DNA of 41,268 nucleotides, from NCBI RefSeq assembly GCF_028694895.1, contig NZ_JAQVKA010000007.1:1-41268 (forward strand), given 5' to 3'. Made by a program: the position numbers and the translations under genes. Every line of letters starts with the position of its first letter. Positions within the stretch are counted from its first letter, which is position 1. Under the pieces are notes generated by a model, which saw only the letters and a list, made by a program, of their open reading frames with translations, had not been told where the DNA came from and ran no database searches. This DNA is from Sulfurimonas sp. (lineage in GTDB: Bacteria > Campylobacterota > Campylobacteria > Campylobacterales > Sulfurimonadaceae). Below, one piece after another: positions 18,652 through 27,257 of the stretch.

Positions 18652-18652
18652 A

Positions 18653-19798
18653 ATGAGCATGGAACAGTTTACGAAGAAAGCTTGGATTTATCTTGAGAAT
18701 GGAACATTTTTAGAGGCTAAGAGTTTTGGCGCAGAAGATACCGTTGTTGGTGAAATCGTCTTTAACGTTTCAATGAGTGGTTATCAAGAGATTATGTCTG
18801 ATCCATCTTATGCAGGGCAGTTCGTAACATTTACTATGCCAGAAATTGGAAATGTTGGTGTTAATAGCGAAGATATGGAAAGCAAAATAGCGCACGCTAA
18901 AGGGATGATAGTTAGAAAATATCAAGATAGATACTCTAATTTTAGAGCAGAGGGATCACTCTCCGATTTTCTAAAGAAGCAAAACGTTATGGGTATTTGT
19001 GATATCGATACAAGATACTTAACAAAGATGTTAAGAGAAGAGGGAGCTATGATGATGATAGCTTCTACTGAGATTAGTGATAAAGATGAGTTAAAGAAAA
19101 TCTTACTTCGTAGCCCAAGAATAGAGCATGTTAACTATATAGAGCAAGTAAGTACAAAAGTTACATATAAGCATACTCAATCAACATATAACGAGAGAGA
19201 GTTTAAATTTGATGATGCACCAAAGGCAGAGGCAAATGTAGTTGTTTTTGATTTTGGAGTAAAGAGAAATATTCTAAATGAGCTTGTTAGTGCAAAAATT
19301 GGCGTAGAGGTTATTCCAAACAACTTTAGTGGTGATGAACTTATAAAAAGATATAACAATAAAGATATAGATGGCGTTTTCTTATCAAATGGGCCAGGCG
19401 ATCCACTTATGTTAAAAGATGAGCAAAGAGAAATAAAAAAACTCATAGAGGCAAAAGTTCCAATATTTGGAATTTGTCTTGGGCACCAGCTCCTCTCAAT
19501 AGCTCATGGATATGACACATTTAAATTAAAATTTGGTCATCATGGCGGAAATCAACCTGTAAAAAATATGAAAACAGGTTTGGTAGAGATTACTGCTCAA
19601 AATCATAACTATAATGTTCCAGATAATATTGTAGAAGTTGCAGAGGTAACTCATACAAACCTATTTGATAACACAATTGAGGGTTTAAAATACAATAACT
19701 CTCCAATATTTTCTGTTCAACACCATCCAGAATCAAGTCCTGGACCAAAAGAGAGCAGATATATCTTCAATGAGTTCTTATCTTTAATTAAAAGATAA
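18653..19798 (+). CDS. carA: Carbamoyl phosphate synthase small subunit
   Basis: CarA hydrolyses glutamine and passes ammonia to CarB for carbamoyl phosphate, feeding arginine and pyrimidine synthesis. The 381-residue protein has the N-terminal CPSase domain (FNVSMSGYQEIMSDPSYAGQ) and a class I amidotransferase domain with the nucleophile C275 in GICLGHQLL and HHPESSPGP near the C-terminus. It starts 1 nt after DUF507. carB is not in the window, which is common in Campylobacterota. Confidence 0.97.
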   Translation: MSMEQFTKKAWIYLENGTFLEAKSFGAEDTVVGEIVFNVSMSGYQEIMSDPSYAGQFVTFTMPEIGNVGVNSEDMESKIAHAKGMIVRKYQDRYSNFRAEGSLSDFLKKQNVMGICDIDTRYLTKMLREEGAMMMIASTEISDKDELKKILLRSPRIEHVNYIEQVSTKVTYKHTQSTYNEREFKFDDAPKAEANVVVFDFGVKRNILNELVSAKIGVEVIPNNFSGDELIKRYNNKDIDGVFLSNGPGDPLMLKDEQREIKKLIEAKVPIFGICLGHQLLSIAHGYDTFKLKFGHHGGNQPVKNMKTGLVEITAQNHNYNVPDNIVEVAEVTHTNLFDNTIEGLKYNNSPIFSVQHHPESSPGPKESRYIFNEFLSLIKR

Positions 19799-19817
19799 GG
19801 GCACTTTCCCCTTTAAT
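19795..19817 (+). terminator. Possible terminator after carA
   Basis: AAGGG and CCCTT form a 5-bp stem over a loop of about 7 nt, followed by TAATTTCTT. It is short, so confidence is low, but it is where a terminator would be expected before the cbb3 operon. Confidence 0.35.
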
Positions 19818-19857
19818 TTCTTCAATAACAGACTGCGCCATAACATTCTTTTGTTAA

Positions 19858-19924
19858 TATAATGTTAAGAGCGGATAAATATACAAAAAATGTCAAAATC
19901 TTGGCAATAATTAAGAATTCTTAA
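19858..19924 (+). promoter_or_regulatory. Control region upstream of ccoN
   Basis: The 222-nt gap holds a perfect TATAAT (19858-19863) and a perfect 14-bp palindrome TTAAGAATTCTTAA (19911-19924) about 100 nt before the ccoN ATG. Another -10-like box (TATACT) follows the palindrome near 19930. The leader is long for this genome. Oxygen control of cbb3 is common, but no standard FNR or CRP half-site pair is obvious. Confidence 0.4.
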
Positions 19925-20020
19925 ACATTTATACTGTTACTATGTCGTAGTTGATTAGTTTAGTAACTTTAGATTGAGTTAATTAAACGAAATTACTTTG
20001 AATCTTTAAGGAGGCTATAT

Positions 20021-21514
20021 ATGGAAAATCGTCCATTAGAGTACGACTATACAATTGCTAAGATGTTTATGCTTACAACCATCGTTTTGGGAATTGTTGG
20101 TATGCTCATCGGTGTAATATTAGCATTTCAACTTGCATTTCCAGGATTAAACTTAATACTTGGAGATAGCCTAGCTGAATATACTAACTTCAGTCGTCTT
20201 CGTCCGCTGCATACAGATGCAGTAATATTTGGCTTTACGCTAAGTGGTGTTTTTGCTACTTGGTATTATGTAGGTCAGCGTGTTTTAAAAGTATCAATGG
20301 CAGAGTCAAAGTTACTTATGACTCTAGGTAAGCTTCATTTTTGGCTCTATATAGTAGTTGTAGCTGCAGCAGTTTTTTCACTTTTTGCAGGTGTTACAAC
20401 TTCAAAAGAGTATGCTGAATTTGAGTGGCCAATAGATGTTGGTGTAGTTGTTGTATGGGTACTTTTTGGTATGAGTATGTTTGGTCTTATCGGTATTCGT
20501 CGTGAAAAATCATTATATATTTCTGTTTGGTACTACATAGCAACTTTCTTAGGTATAGCAATGCTTTATCTATTTAACAATATGGAAATTCCTACAATGT
20601 TCGCTACATCACCAGCTGGTGAGAGTGGAATTGGCGCATGGTATCACTCTGTATCAATGTATGCAGGAACAAATGACGCTTTAGTTCAGTGGTGGTATGG
20701 TCATAATGCTGTTGCATTTGGTTTTACTGTTCCTATCGTTGGTATGATTTATTACTTCTTACCTAAAGAGTCAGGTCAAGCTATCTACTCATATAAACTC
20801 TCATTACTCTCTTTCTGGGGCTTGATGTTTGTTTATTTATGGGCTGGTGGACATCACTTGTTATACTCTACTGTTCCAGATTGGGTGCAAACTATGGCAT
20901 CTATTTTCTCAATAGTATTGATTCTTCCATCATGGGGTTCAGCTATCAATATGCTTCTAACTATGAAGGGTGAGTGGCAACAAGTTGCATCATCTCCGTT
21001 AATTAAGTTTATGATTCTTGCTTCAACTTTTTATATGTTCTCAACATTAGAAGGCCCAATTCAAGCTATTAAATCAGTTAATGCAATTGCACACTTTACT
21101 GACTGGATTGTTGGTCACGTACATGATGGTGTTCTTGGTTGGGTTGGATTTATGATTATGGCATCACTTTATCATATGGCTCCTCGTGTATTTAAGCGTG
21201 AAATCTACTCTAAAGCGATTATGACAGCACAATTCTGGATTCAAACTCTAGGAGTTGTTCTGTATTTTACTTCTATGTGGATTGCAGGTATTACACAAGG
21301 GATGATGTGGCGTGCTCATGATGAGTTTGGTAACTTAGCTTACTCATTTATTGATACGGTTACAGTTTTACACCCTTACTACGCTATTCGTGGTATAGGT
21401 GGTCTTTTATATCTAGTTGGTTTCTTGATGTTCGCATACAACATCTATAAAACTATGTCTTCTCGCCCTATTGAAGAGCGTGAACTCCAAAGTGCATCGC
21501 CTATGGGCGCTTAA
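20021..21514 (+). CDS. ccoN: cbb3-type cytochrome c oxidase subunit I
   Basis: CcoN is the catalytic subunit of the high-affinity cbb3 oxidase in the inner membrane. It reduces oxygen and pumps protons. The 497 residues form about 12 helices. Haem and copper ligands visible include H64 (RPLHTDAV), the histidine in YGHNAVAFG, the pair in GGHHLLYST and those in HFTDWIVGHVHDG. A strong AAGGAGG site precedes the ATG. It heads an operon with ccoO, ccoQ, ccoP and several small membrane proteins, fitting a microaerobic lifestyle. Confidence 0.98.
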   Translation: MENRPLEYDYTIAKMFMLTTIVLGIVGMLIGVILAFQLAFPGLNLILGDSLAEYTNFSRLRPLHTDAVIFGFTLSGVFATWYYVGQRVLKVSMAESKLLMTLGKLHFWLYIVVVAAAVFSLFAGVTTSKEYAEFEWPIDVGVVVVWVLFGMSMFGLIGIRREKSLYISVWYYIATFLGIAMLYLFNNMEIPTMFATSPAGESGIGAWYHSVSMYAGTNDALVQWWYGHNAVAFGFTVPIVGMIYYFLPKESGQAIYSYKLSLLSFWGLMFVYLWAGGHHLLYSTVPDWVQTMASIFSIVLILPSWGSAINMLLTMKGEWQQVASSPLIKFMILASTFYMFSTLEGPIQAIKSVNAIAHFTDWIVGHVHDGVLGWVGFMIMASLYHMAPRVFKREIYSKAIMTAQFWIQTLGVVLYFTSMWIAGITQGMMWRAHDEFGNLAYSFIDTVTVLHPYYAIRGIGGLLYLVGFLMFAYNIYKTMSSRPIEERELQSASPMGA

Positions 21515-21529
21515 TTGAAAGGATAAAAT

Positions 21530-22222
21530 ATGTTTCATTGGTTAGAAAAACATCCGTTCTTTTTTGCGGTTGGTGTATTTATAGCGATTGCGTTTGCGGG
21601 TTTGGTTGAAATTCTTCCAAACTTTGCTCACTCATCTCGTCCAGTAATCGGTACGGCTCCATACTCTACTTTAGAGTTGGCTGGTCGTCATGTTTATATT
21701 AAAAACAGTTGTAATGCTTGTCACTCTCAGCTTGTTCGTCCATTCAAATCTGAAACAGATCGTTATGGGCATTATTCACTAAGTGGTGAATATGCATATG
21801 ATAGACCATTTTTATGGGGCTCTAAAAGAACAGGACCAGATTTAATGCGTGTTGGTAACTATAGAACTACTGACTGGCATGAAAATCACATGAAAGATCC
21901 TAAGAGTGTTGTTCCAGGCTCAATCATGCCAGCATATACTTGGCTCTTTACAAATAGTGCTGATATAGATACGACATATGCAGAGCAATTAACTGTAGCT
22001 AAACACTTCTCAGTTCCTTACAACCAAGATGTGCCTATGAAAGATGGTTCTGTAAAAAATGTAAAGATGGCTCAAAGTCTTGCAGAGGCTCATGAAATAG
22101 CTCTAGAAGAGGCAAAATTAGTTACTGCAGATATGAAAGATCAAGATGTAAAAGATGCTGTTAATCGTGGAGAAATCCCTGAAATAGTTGCACTGATTGC
22201 ATATTTGAACAGTCTTAAGTAA
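21530..22222 (+). CDS. ccoO: cbb3 oxidase subunit II, monohaem cytochrome c
   Basis: CcoO is anchored by an N-terminal helix (about 10-28) and carries one covalent haem at CNACH (C61, C64, H65), with a likely axial methionine in PGSIMPAYTWL. It moves electrons from CcoP to CcoN on the periplasmic side. The 230-residue length is normal. It begins 15 nt after ccoN, with AAAGGA upstream. Confidence 0.97.
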   Translation: MFHWLEKHPFFFAVGVFIAIAFAGLVEILPNFAHSSRPVIGTAPYSTLELAGRHVYIKNSCNACHSQLVRPFKSETDRYGHYSLSGEYAYDRPFLWGSKRTGPDLMRVGNYRTTDWHENHMKDPKSVVPGSIMPAYTWLFTNSADIDTTYAEQLTVAKHFSVPYNQDVPMKDGSVKNVKMAQSLAEAHEIALEEAKLVTADMKDQDVKDAVNRGEIPEIVALIAYLNSLK

Positions 22223-22231
22223 GGATTAGAA

Positions 22232-22435
22232 GTGAGTATTGCACAATTTCAGGCTTACGGATACTTTATACTGATATTTCTTCTTGTAGTAGTTTTATAT
22301 TCTTATATATATCACCTCTACACAAAGAAGAAAGATGCTGATGGAGTCGACTATGAGAGTTATAGCAATATGGCACTAAAAGATGATATAGATGATACTC
22401 CAGTGTCAGCTATATCTGAAGACAAAGAGAAATAG
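22232..22435 (+). CDS. ccoQ: cbb3 oxidase CcoQ subunit
   Basis: This 67-residue protein has one membrane helix (about 9-27, YFILIFLLVVVLYSYIYHLY) and an acidic tail, the layout of CcoQ/FixQ, which stabilises the oxidase complex. It starts with GTG at 22232 behind AAGGA, 9 nt after ccoO, and lies in the standard place between ccoO and ccoP. Confidence 0.88.
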   Translation: MSIAQFQAYGYFILIFLLVVVLYSYIYHLYTKKKDADGVDYESYSNMALKDDIDDTPVSAISEDKEK

Positions 22436-22444
22436 GAGGGATCT

Positions 22445-23368
22445 ATGAATAAGCTTTATATTGGAGGAGCTATTTTTATCGCTTTGATGGTAGTACTGAC
22501 ATATCTGTCTGTTGGCACATCAAAGGGCGGTTTTAATGGTGACATAGTTAATATGCTTGCAATTGCAGGGGCAATAGCACTTGTAACAATTACAGTTTTT
22601 GTTGTAATCAAATATGTTCGTCAGATGCAACAAGACAATGCAACTGGTGAGCTAGCTAATGAAAGTTGGGATGGCATTGGTGAGTATAAAAACAGCCTAC
22701 CAACTGGCTGGGCTGTTATGTTTTTACTTACAATGGTTTGGGGTATGTGGTATTGGACTATCGGTTACCCTGTAAATGCGTATTCGCAAATTGGTGAGTA
22801 CAATGAAGATACAGCAGTTCATAATGCTAAATTTGAAGTTAAGTATAAAGATATTACTGGCGATAGATTAGTAGAGATGGGTGAATCTGTATTTTTAGCA
22901 GAGTGTAAAGTTTGCCACGGAATCAATGCTGATGGTATTGATGGAAAAGCAGCAAACTTGAACCATAGATTAGATGCTGCTTCTGTTAAACATGTTATTG
23001 AAAATGGTTCAAACTATCAACTGCTTGGCTCTGAAATGCCGATGCCTGATCGTAATGGACTATTTAATAATAATACGGGAGCACTTATAACAGATGCTGA
23101 AATAGAAGTGGTATCACACTTTGTAGCAAATGGTATGAGTGGAGAGGGTGCTGATATATTTATTGGTGCTTGTTCTGCTTGTCATGGTGAAGATGGGAAA
23201 GGTATGGAATATGTTGCTCCAAATCTAGCATCATTTACACCTGCTTTAGTCGTAAACGTTCTTAATCATGGTAAAAAAGGTATCATAGGTGTTATGCCTA
23301 AGTTTGATAGACTTAACGATAAACAAAAAGAAGCTGTTGGTGCATATATCACTGACATAAGCAAATAA
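22445..23368 (+). CDS. ccoP: cbb3 oxidase subunit III, dihaem cytochrome c
   Basis: CcoP accepts electrons from soluble cytochrome c or the bc1 complex and passes them to CcoO. The 307-residue protein has two N-terminal helices (about 4-22 and 32-54), a third hydrophobic stretch (GWAVMFLLTMVWGMWYWTIG), then two c-type haem sites, CKVCHG and CSACHG. GSEMPMP and GVMPKF are the likely methionine ligand regions. AGGAGG precedes the ATG. Confidence 0.97.
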   Translation: MNKLYIGGAIFIALMVVLTYLSVGTSKGGFNGDIVNMLAIAGAIALVTITVFVVIKYVRQMQQDNATGELANESWDGIGEYKNSLPTGWAVMFLLTMVWGMWYWTIGYPVNAYSQIGEYNEDTAVHNAKFEVKYKDITGDRLVEMGESVFLAECKVCHGINADGIDGKAANLNHRLDAASVKHVIENGSNYQLLGSEMPMPDRNGLFNNNTGALITDAEIEVVSHFVANGMSGEGADIFIGACSACHGEDGKGMEYVAPNLASFTPALVVNVLNHGKKGIIGVMPKFDRLNDKQKEAVGAYITDISK

Positions 23369-23378
23369 GGGGTCGGTT

Positions 23379-23588
23379 ATGAATGAAAATAGAAACATAT
23401 TCTCTATTGATGGGATAACAGGCATGCTAATAGCAACAGGATTGTTGATTGCAATTTTAGTTGGATTAAGTATTTGGGCTATTAATGTTCAAAACACAAC
23501 AGCAACAAATTTTTATGATTTAAAAGATGCAGAATCTATCAAAATGATTGGTTCAAAAGCATCTGATCATATTGTTGATGTAAAGTAA
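23379..23588 (+). CDS. DUF4006 small membrane protein of the cco operon
   Basis: This 69-residue protein has one membrane helix (about 13-34, GITGMLIATGLLIAILVGL) and a polar tail. It fits DUF4006, a family seen downstream of ccoP in Campylobacterota. An AAGGGG site precedes its ATG, 10 nt after ccoP. A role in assembly or stability of the oxidase is inferred from position only. Confidence 0.78.
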   Translation: MNENRNIFSIDGITGMLIATGLLIAILVGLSIWAINVQNTTATNFYDLKDAESIKMIGSKASDHIVDVK

Positions 23589-23598
23589 GGAGTGTAAA

Positions 23599-23688
23599 AT
23601 GGAAAAAATTATTGCGTGGGGCTTAGTCTTTATGGCCCTTTACACACTCTATGCGGTTGTAACATCTAACCATCTTTTTCTTAGTTAA
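23599..23688 (+). CDS. 29-residue membrane protein of the cco operon
   Basis: ATG to TAA spans 30 codons. The peptide begins MEKIIAWGLVFMALYTLYAV and is almost wholly one membrane helix with a short polar end. AAGGAGTG precedes the ATG, 10 nt after DUF4006, and the next gene starts 11 nt after its stop, so it fits the operon spacing exactly. I do not know a named family for it. By place and size it resembles other tiny accessory subunits of haem-copper oxidases such as CcoM or CcoH, but that is inference. Confidence 0.72.
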   Translation: MEKIIAWGLVFMALYTLYAVVTSNHLFLS

Positions 23689-23699
23689 AGGGAATTTCA

Positions 23700-24404
23700 T
23701 TGAAATACTCAAGAGGGCTTTTAGCCCTCATCCTCACACTTTTTTTTAACTCCTCGTTAGTTGCACAATATTTATATAAAGATGAACTGATATTTAACCC
23801 AGCTTTTAATGCTGAGATAGAAAAACTCGGAAGTGAGCTTTACCAAACAACAGGTATTTCTCTTAGACTTGTAATGCTAAAAAAACTACCAGATTCTAAA
23901 AACATAGTAGAGTATGAAAAAGAGTTACTTGGTGAGTTTAATACGCCTACTATTTTACTTACATTCTCGCAGATGGAGAGTAAAGTTGATATCTTAGCAA
24001 ATGAGACATCTTTATATAACTATTTTGACAAAGAGCAGGTATTAAGTCCTGTTGCTTCACCAGTACAAGCGTTTATAATAGCGCTTTTTTATAGCAATAG
24101 CTTTTCCATGTTTAAAGATACTTTGAGCAATTATGGTGGAACAATCATTCCTCTTTTAGCTCAAAAGTCAAAAGATGAGGAACTGCTTGGAAAATACTCA
24201 GGCTCAATGTTTAATGGTTATGCAGACATTGCAGAGCAAATCGCAGCAAGCAAAGGCGTAGTATTAAAAAATGCGGTTGGTAGTGTAAACCAGCAGAGTA
24301 TATTTTTCGTAAAACTATTCTTCTATGGTTTCATCTTCTATGGTATATTCCTTTATATTAAAAGAAAACTATATTTACGAAAGCAGAAAAATGAAACTAA
24401 GTAA
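23700..24404 (+). CDS. Exported membrane-anchored protein in the cco operon
   Basis: The 234-residue protein has a signal peptide (about 5-22, GLLALILTLFFNSSLVAQ) and a C-terminal helix (about 204-222, FFVKLFFYGFIFYGIFLYI) with a basic tail, so the body should be periplasmic and anchored. The body (IEKLGSELYQTTGISLRLVMLKKLP) resembles a TPM/YgcG-like domain, with low certainty. It starts with TTG at 23700 behind AAAGGG. Its end overlaps the FixH-like start by 14 nt. Co-transcription suggests a role in oxidase maturation or the envelope. Confidence 0.65.
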   Translation: MKYSRGLLALILTLFFNSSLVAQYLYKDELIFNPAFNAEIEKLGSELYQTTGISLRLVMLKKLPDSKNIVEYEKELLGEFNTPTILLTFSQMESKVDILANETSLYNYFDKEQVLSPVASPVQAFIIALFYSNSFSMFKDTLSNYGGTIIPLLAQKSKDEELLGKYSGSMFNGYADIAEQIAASKGVVLKNAVGSVNQQSIFFVKLFFYGFIFYGIFLYIKRKLYLRKQKNETK

Positions 24405-24897
24405 CGGCAGAATTTGGCCATATGCAATCGGCGCATCAATTATTTTTATATTTGGTGCATGTGTAGCAACTATAGTTGTAACAAGTACTCTTCCAGTTCA
24501 AGAAAGTGATACCTATATGATGAGCTACCATCATGCTGATGCTCAAGCAAATGAGCTTATAAATGCTAAGATAGATTTTGATAAGAAGTACAACATAGAG
24601 TATGTAACCGATACTTTTACAAAAGAGAAGTGCGTTATAGCTTATAGGGTAAGCGATAAAGAGTCAAATCCAGTAAATAATGCAACTATAAAAGTGATGC
24701 TTACAAGACCATCAACTCATAAAAATGATCAAGAGATAAATAATCCAAGTGTAGAGAATGGTATCTATACATTTGAAGCAATGAAGCTACCTGAAGATGG
24801 AAGATGGGATATAATGGCTCAAGTAAGTGTGGGCGAAGTTAGCAGATTTTATAACATCAAAACAGATACAAGAGGGATGGATATAGTAGAGTATTAG
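24391..24897 (+). CDS. FixH-like protein
   Basis: The start is set at the ATG giving MKLSNGRIWPYAIG; the frame is open further upstream but would overlap the previous gene more deeply. The 168-residue protein has one N-terminal helix (about 9-31), an extracytoplasmic beta domain, and YMMSYHHADAQANELI followed by a beta-rich region, as in FixH. FixH and the CcoG/I/S proteins assist copper delivery and cbb3 assembly. Its place at the end of the cco operon supports this. Confidence 0.75.
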   Translation: MKLSNGRIWPYAIGASIIFIFGACVATIVVTSTLPVQESDTYMMSYHHADAQANELINAKIDFDKKYNIEYVTDTFTKEKCVIAYRVSDKESNPVNNATIKVMLTRPSTHKNDQEINNPSVENGIYTFEAMKLPEDGRWDIMAQVSVGEVSRFYNIKTDTRGMDIVEY

Positions 24898-24899
24898 GC

Positions 24900-24905
24900 T
24901 ATAAT
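24900..24905 (+). promoter_or_regulatory. -10 box just before addB
   Basis: TATAAT lies only 6 nt before the addB ATG, so transcription from it would begin at or near the start codon. No Shine-Dalgarno sequence is visible in front of the ATG (TTAAGCC). The addB message may be leaderless if this box is used. Read-through from the cco operon is the alternative. Confidence 0.4.
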
Positions 24906-24911
24906 TAAGCC

Positions 24912-27257
24912 ATGAATAACCAAACTATAGTACTTCCATCAGCTCGTGCGATTCGCCATGAGCAACTAAGAGTAGAGGGTGAGAGCCTCTTTTTACCGCA
25001 CTTCATCACTATGAGTGATTTCATATCAAGACTCTGCATTGTAAAAGATTTTAAAATTCTCGATGAAGATAGCAGAGTTCTTCTTCTCTTAGAAGCTAGT
25101 GATTTTAGTGATTTTAAAAACCTCCAAATAGAACGCAACTTTTTTACATTTACAAAAAACTCATCATATATATTTAAATTTTTTCAAGAACTTAGTGCAG
25201 AGATGTATGACATAAAAGGGCTAGAGCATTCAGACATATATGCAGAATTTGGTGAGCATATAGCAATCCTTGAGGAGCTTTATAAAAGATATGAGAAGCT
25301 ATGTCATGAGCGTAAATATCTTGATAGGATATTTCTGCCAAAACTTTATACGTTCAATGAAGAGTATGCAAAGAGCCATAAGAGCATAGAGCTACATGTA
25401 GATGGACATCTAACAAATTTTGAGTTTGAACTTTTGCATAAGTGTTGTGAGTTTTGCAGTGTTGAGCTACTCTTTAGTACAAGCAGATTTAATTCAAAGA
25501 TGAGAGCAAAGTTTGCAGAACTCGGCATAGAATTAGAGGTTGGATTTAGATATAAAATCTCTTTAAATAAAAATAAGATAGTAGAAAAAGAGAAAATAAC
25601 ACAAAACAAAAATGTTACATGTCAATCTTTTAGCGAGCCAATTCTCCAAGCTGCCTTTGTTAAAAAGAAAATATACGACTTTATAAAAAAAGGCTACAAA
25701 GCTGCAAATATAGCCGTTATCTTGCCAGATGATAAGTTTGTTCAAGTGCTGGGAGCGTTTGATGAAAAATCAAATTTCAACCTTGCCATGGGTGAGCCAT
25801 TTACAACCACGCAGATATACAAAAAACTAAACGCTACATGTAAGTATATAGAGCAAGATTCAAAAGAGAACTATGCAAGACTCGTAAGAGAGGGTGATGA
25901 GTTTTTTATCAAACTCCGCGTAATATACAATGAGAAAAGCAAAGATGTTGATATTTTAGAGTTTTTAAAAGAGTACAAAGAGAGCTTTAAAAGCAAAAAA
26001 GAGATAAAAGTATTCGATGAGGAGATTTATAGTTTCAAAAATATTTTGCCTTTTATGAGAGAGATGAGTGTAAAGTCGGTCATAAACTTATTTATGCAGA
26101 GATTATCCAATAGAACACTAGATGATGTAAGAGGCGGAAAAATAACTCTTATGGGGGTTTTAGAGACTCGCTCTGTAAATTTTGACGCACTTATCATAGT
26201 AGATTTTGATGACTCAAATGTTCCTAAAAAGAGCGATAAAGATATGTTTTTAAACACTCAAGTAAGAGAGATGGCAAACCTTCCTACAATGAGTGACAGA
26301 GAAAACCTACAAAAACACTACTACGAAATGGTAATAAACGGTGCAAAAGAGGTAGCAATAGGATTTGTAAAATCAAAAGAGAGCAGTGCTTCAAGATTTT
26401 TAAAACAGCTAAATATTAAAGAGAACAACCTACATGATGAGCAAGAGTACGCTTCACTACTTTTTGATAGAGCAAAAGCACACAAGCAAGAAGAGCATGA
26501 TATTTCTTTAGAGTACAGTTTTAGGGGCAAAACACTCTCAGCTACAAAACTAAAAACATTCCTTACATGTAAGAGACAATATTATTATCGTTATATAGTG
26601 CAACTAAAGAATCATGAGATTCCAAAAGATATGCCAAAAGAGCATGAGATAGGCTCTGCGGTTCATGAAGCGTTAAAACAACTATACACTAAGAAAAGCT
26701 TTTATGAGAGCCTTGAAGAGCTAAAGAGAGACTTGCATAAAGAGATGATTGCATCATGTGGAGCGAGCGAGCTTGAGCGTTATCTTATAGCGATACAAGA
26801 GAGAAGAATGAGCGTCTTTGCTGAGGATGAGATTAAAAGATTTGCTGATGGATATAGAGTAGTAGAGTGTGAAAAAAGCCTTAACGTAGAGTTTGGCGGA
26901 ATGATTTTAAACGGTCAGATAGATAGAATAGATAAAAAAGATAATAAACTTTATGTACTTGATTATAAAACAGGCTCTTATCCGACATACACGCTAAAAA
27001 ACTTCACAGAAGCAACAGACTTCCAGCTTGAGTTTTATTACCTTCTTGCCTCAACGTTAGGTCAAGTAAAAGAGTGTGGATATTATGATCTGAAAGAGTC
27101 AAAGATAGTAACAGAGCCGCTACTAAATGAAAAACTCTCCATCTTAGGCTCACATGTAAAAGATTTGTTAAACATAGAACATGTGAACTTTAGTAAGTGC
27201 GAAGATATAAAAAATTGCCAGTTTTGTGAATATAAAATTATGTGTAAAAGAGAATAG
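24912..27257 (+). CDS. addB: AddB-type subunit, PD-(D/E)XK nuclease
   Basis: AddB works with AddA to resect double-strand breaks for recombination. The 781-residue protein has a long N-terminal region related to inactivated helicase domains, with no intact Walker A loop, and a C-terminal nuclease of the RecB type: GSAVHEAL, LNGQIDRID and LDYKTG (D684, K686). Four cysteines expected to hold the AddB iron-sulfur cluster are visible: C553 (LTCKRQ) and C769, C772, C778 (CQFCEYKIMC). It is much shorter than AddB of Bacillus. The VF530 gene begins directly at its stop codon. Confidence 0.88.
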   Translation: MNNQTIVLPSARAIRHEQLRVEGESLFLPHFITMSDFISRLCIVKDFKILDEDSRVLLLLEASDFSDFKNLQIERNFFTFTKNSSYIFKFFQELSAEMYDIKGLEHSDIYAEFGEHIAILEELYKRYEKLCHERKYLDRIFLPKLYTFNEEYAKSHKSIELHVDGHLTNFEFELLHKCCEFCSVELLFSTSRFNSKMRAKFAELGIELEVGFRYKISLNKNKIVEKEKITQNKNVTCQSFSEPILQAAFVKKKIYDFIKKGYKAANIAVILPDDKFVQVLGAFDEKSNFNLAMGEPFTTTQIYKKLNATCKYIEQDSKENYARLVREGDEFFIKLRVIYNEKSKDVDILEFLKEYKESFKSKKEIKVFDEEIYSFKNILPFMREMSVKSVINLFMQRLSNRTLDDVRGGKITLMGVLETRSVNFDALIIVDFDDSNVPKKSDKDMFLNTQVREMANLPTMSDRENLQKHYYEMVINGAKEVAIGFVKSKESSASRFLKQLNIKENNLHDEQEYASLLFDRAKAHKQEEHDISLEYSFRGKTLSATKLKTFLTCKRQYYYRYIVQLKNHEIPKDMPKEHEIGSAVHEALKQLYTKKSFYESLEELKRDLHKEMIASCGASELERYLIAIQERRMSVFAEDEIKRFADGYRVVECEKSLNVEFGGMILNGQIDRIDKKDNKLYVLDYKTGSYPTYTLKNFTEATDFQLEFYYLLASTLGQVKECGYYDLKESKIVTEPLLNEKLSILGSHVKDLLNIEHVNFSKCEDIKNCQFCEYKIMCKRE

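Noticed and set aside
24325..24390. Upstream extension of the FixH-like protein
   Set aside because: It overlaps the previous gene deeply and the residues do not look like a signal; the ATG at 24391 fits the family.
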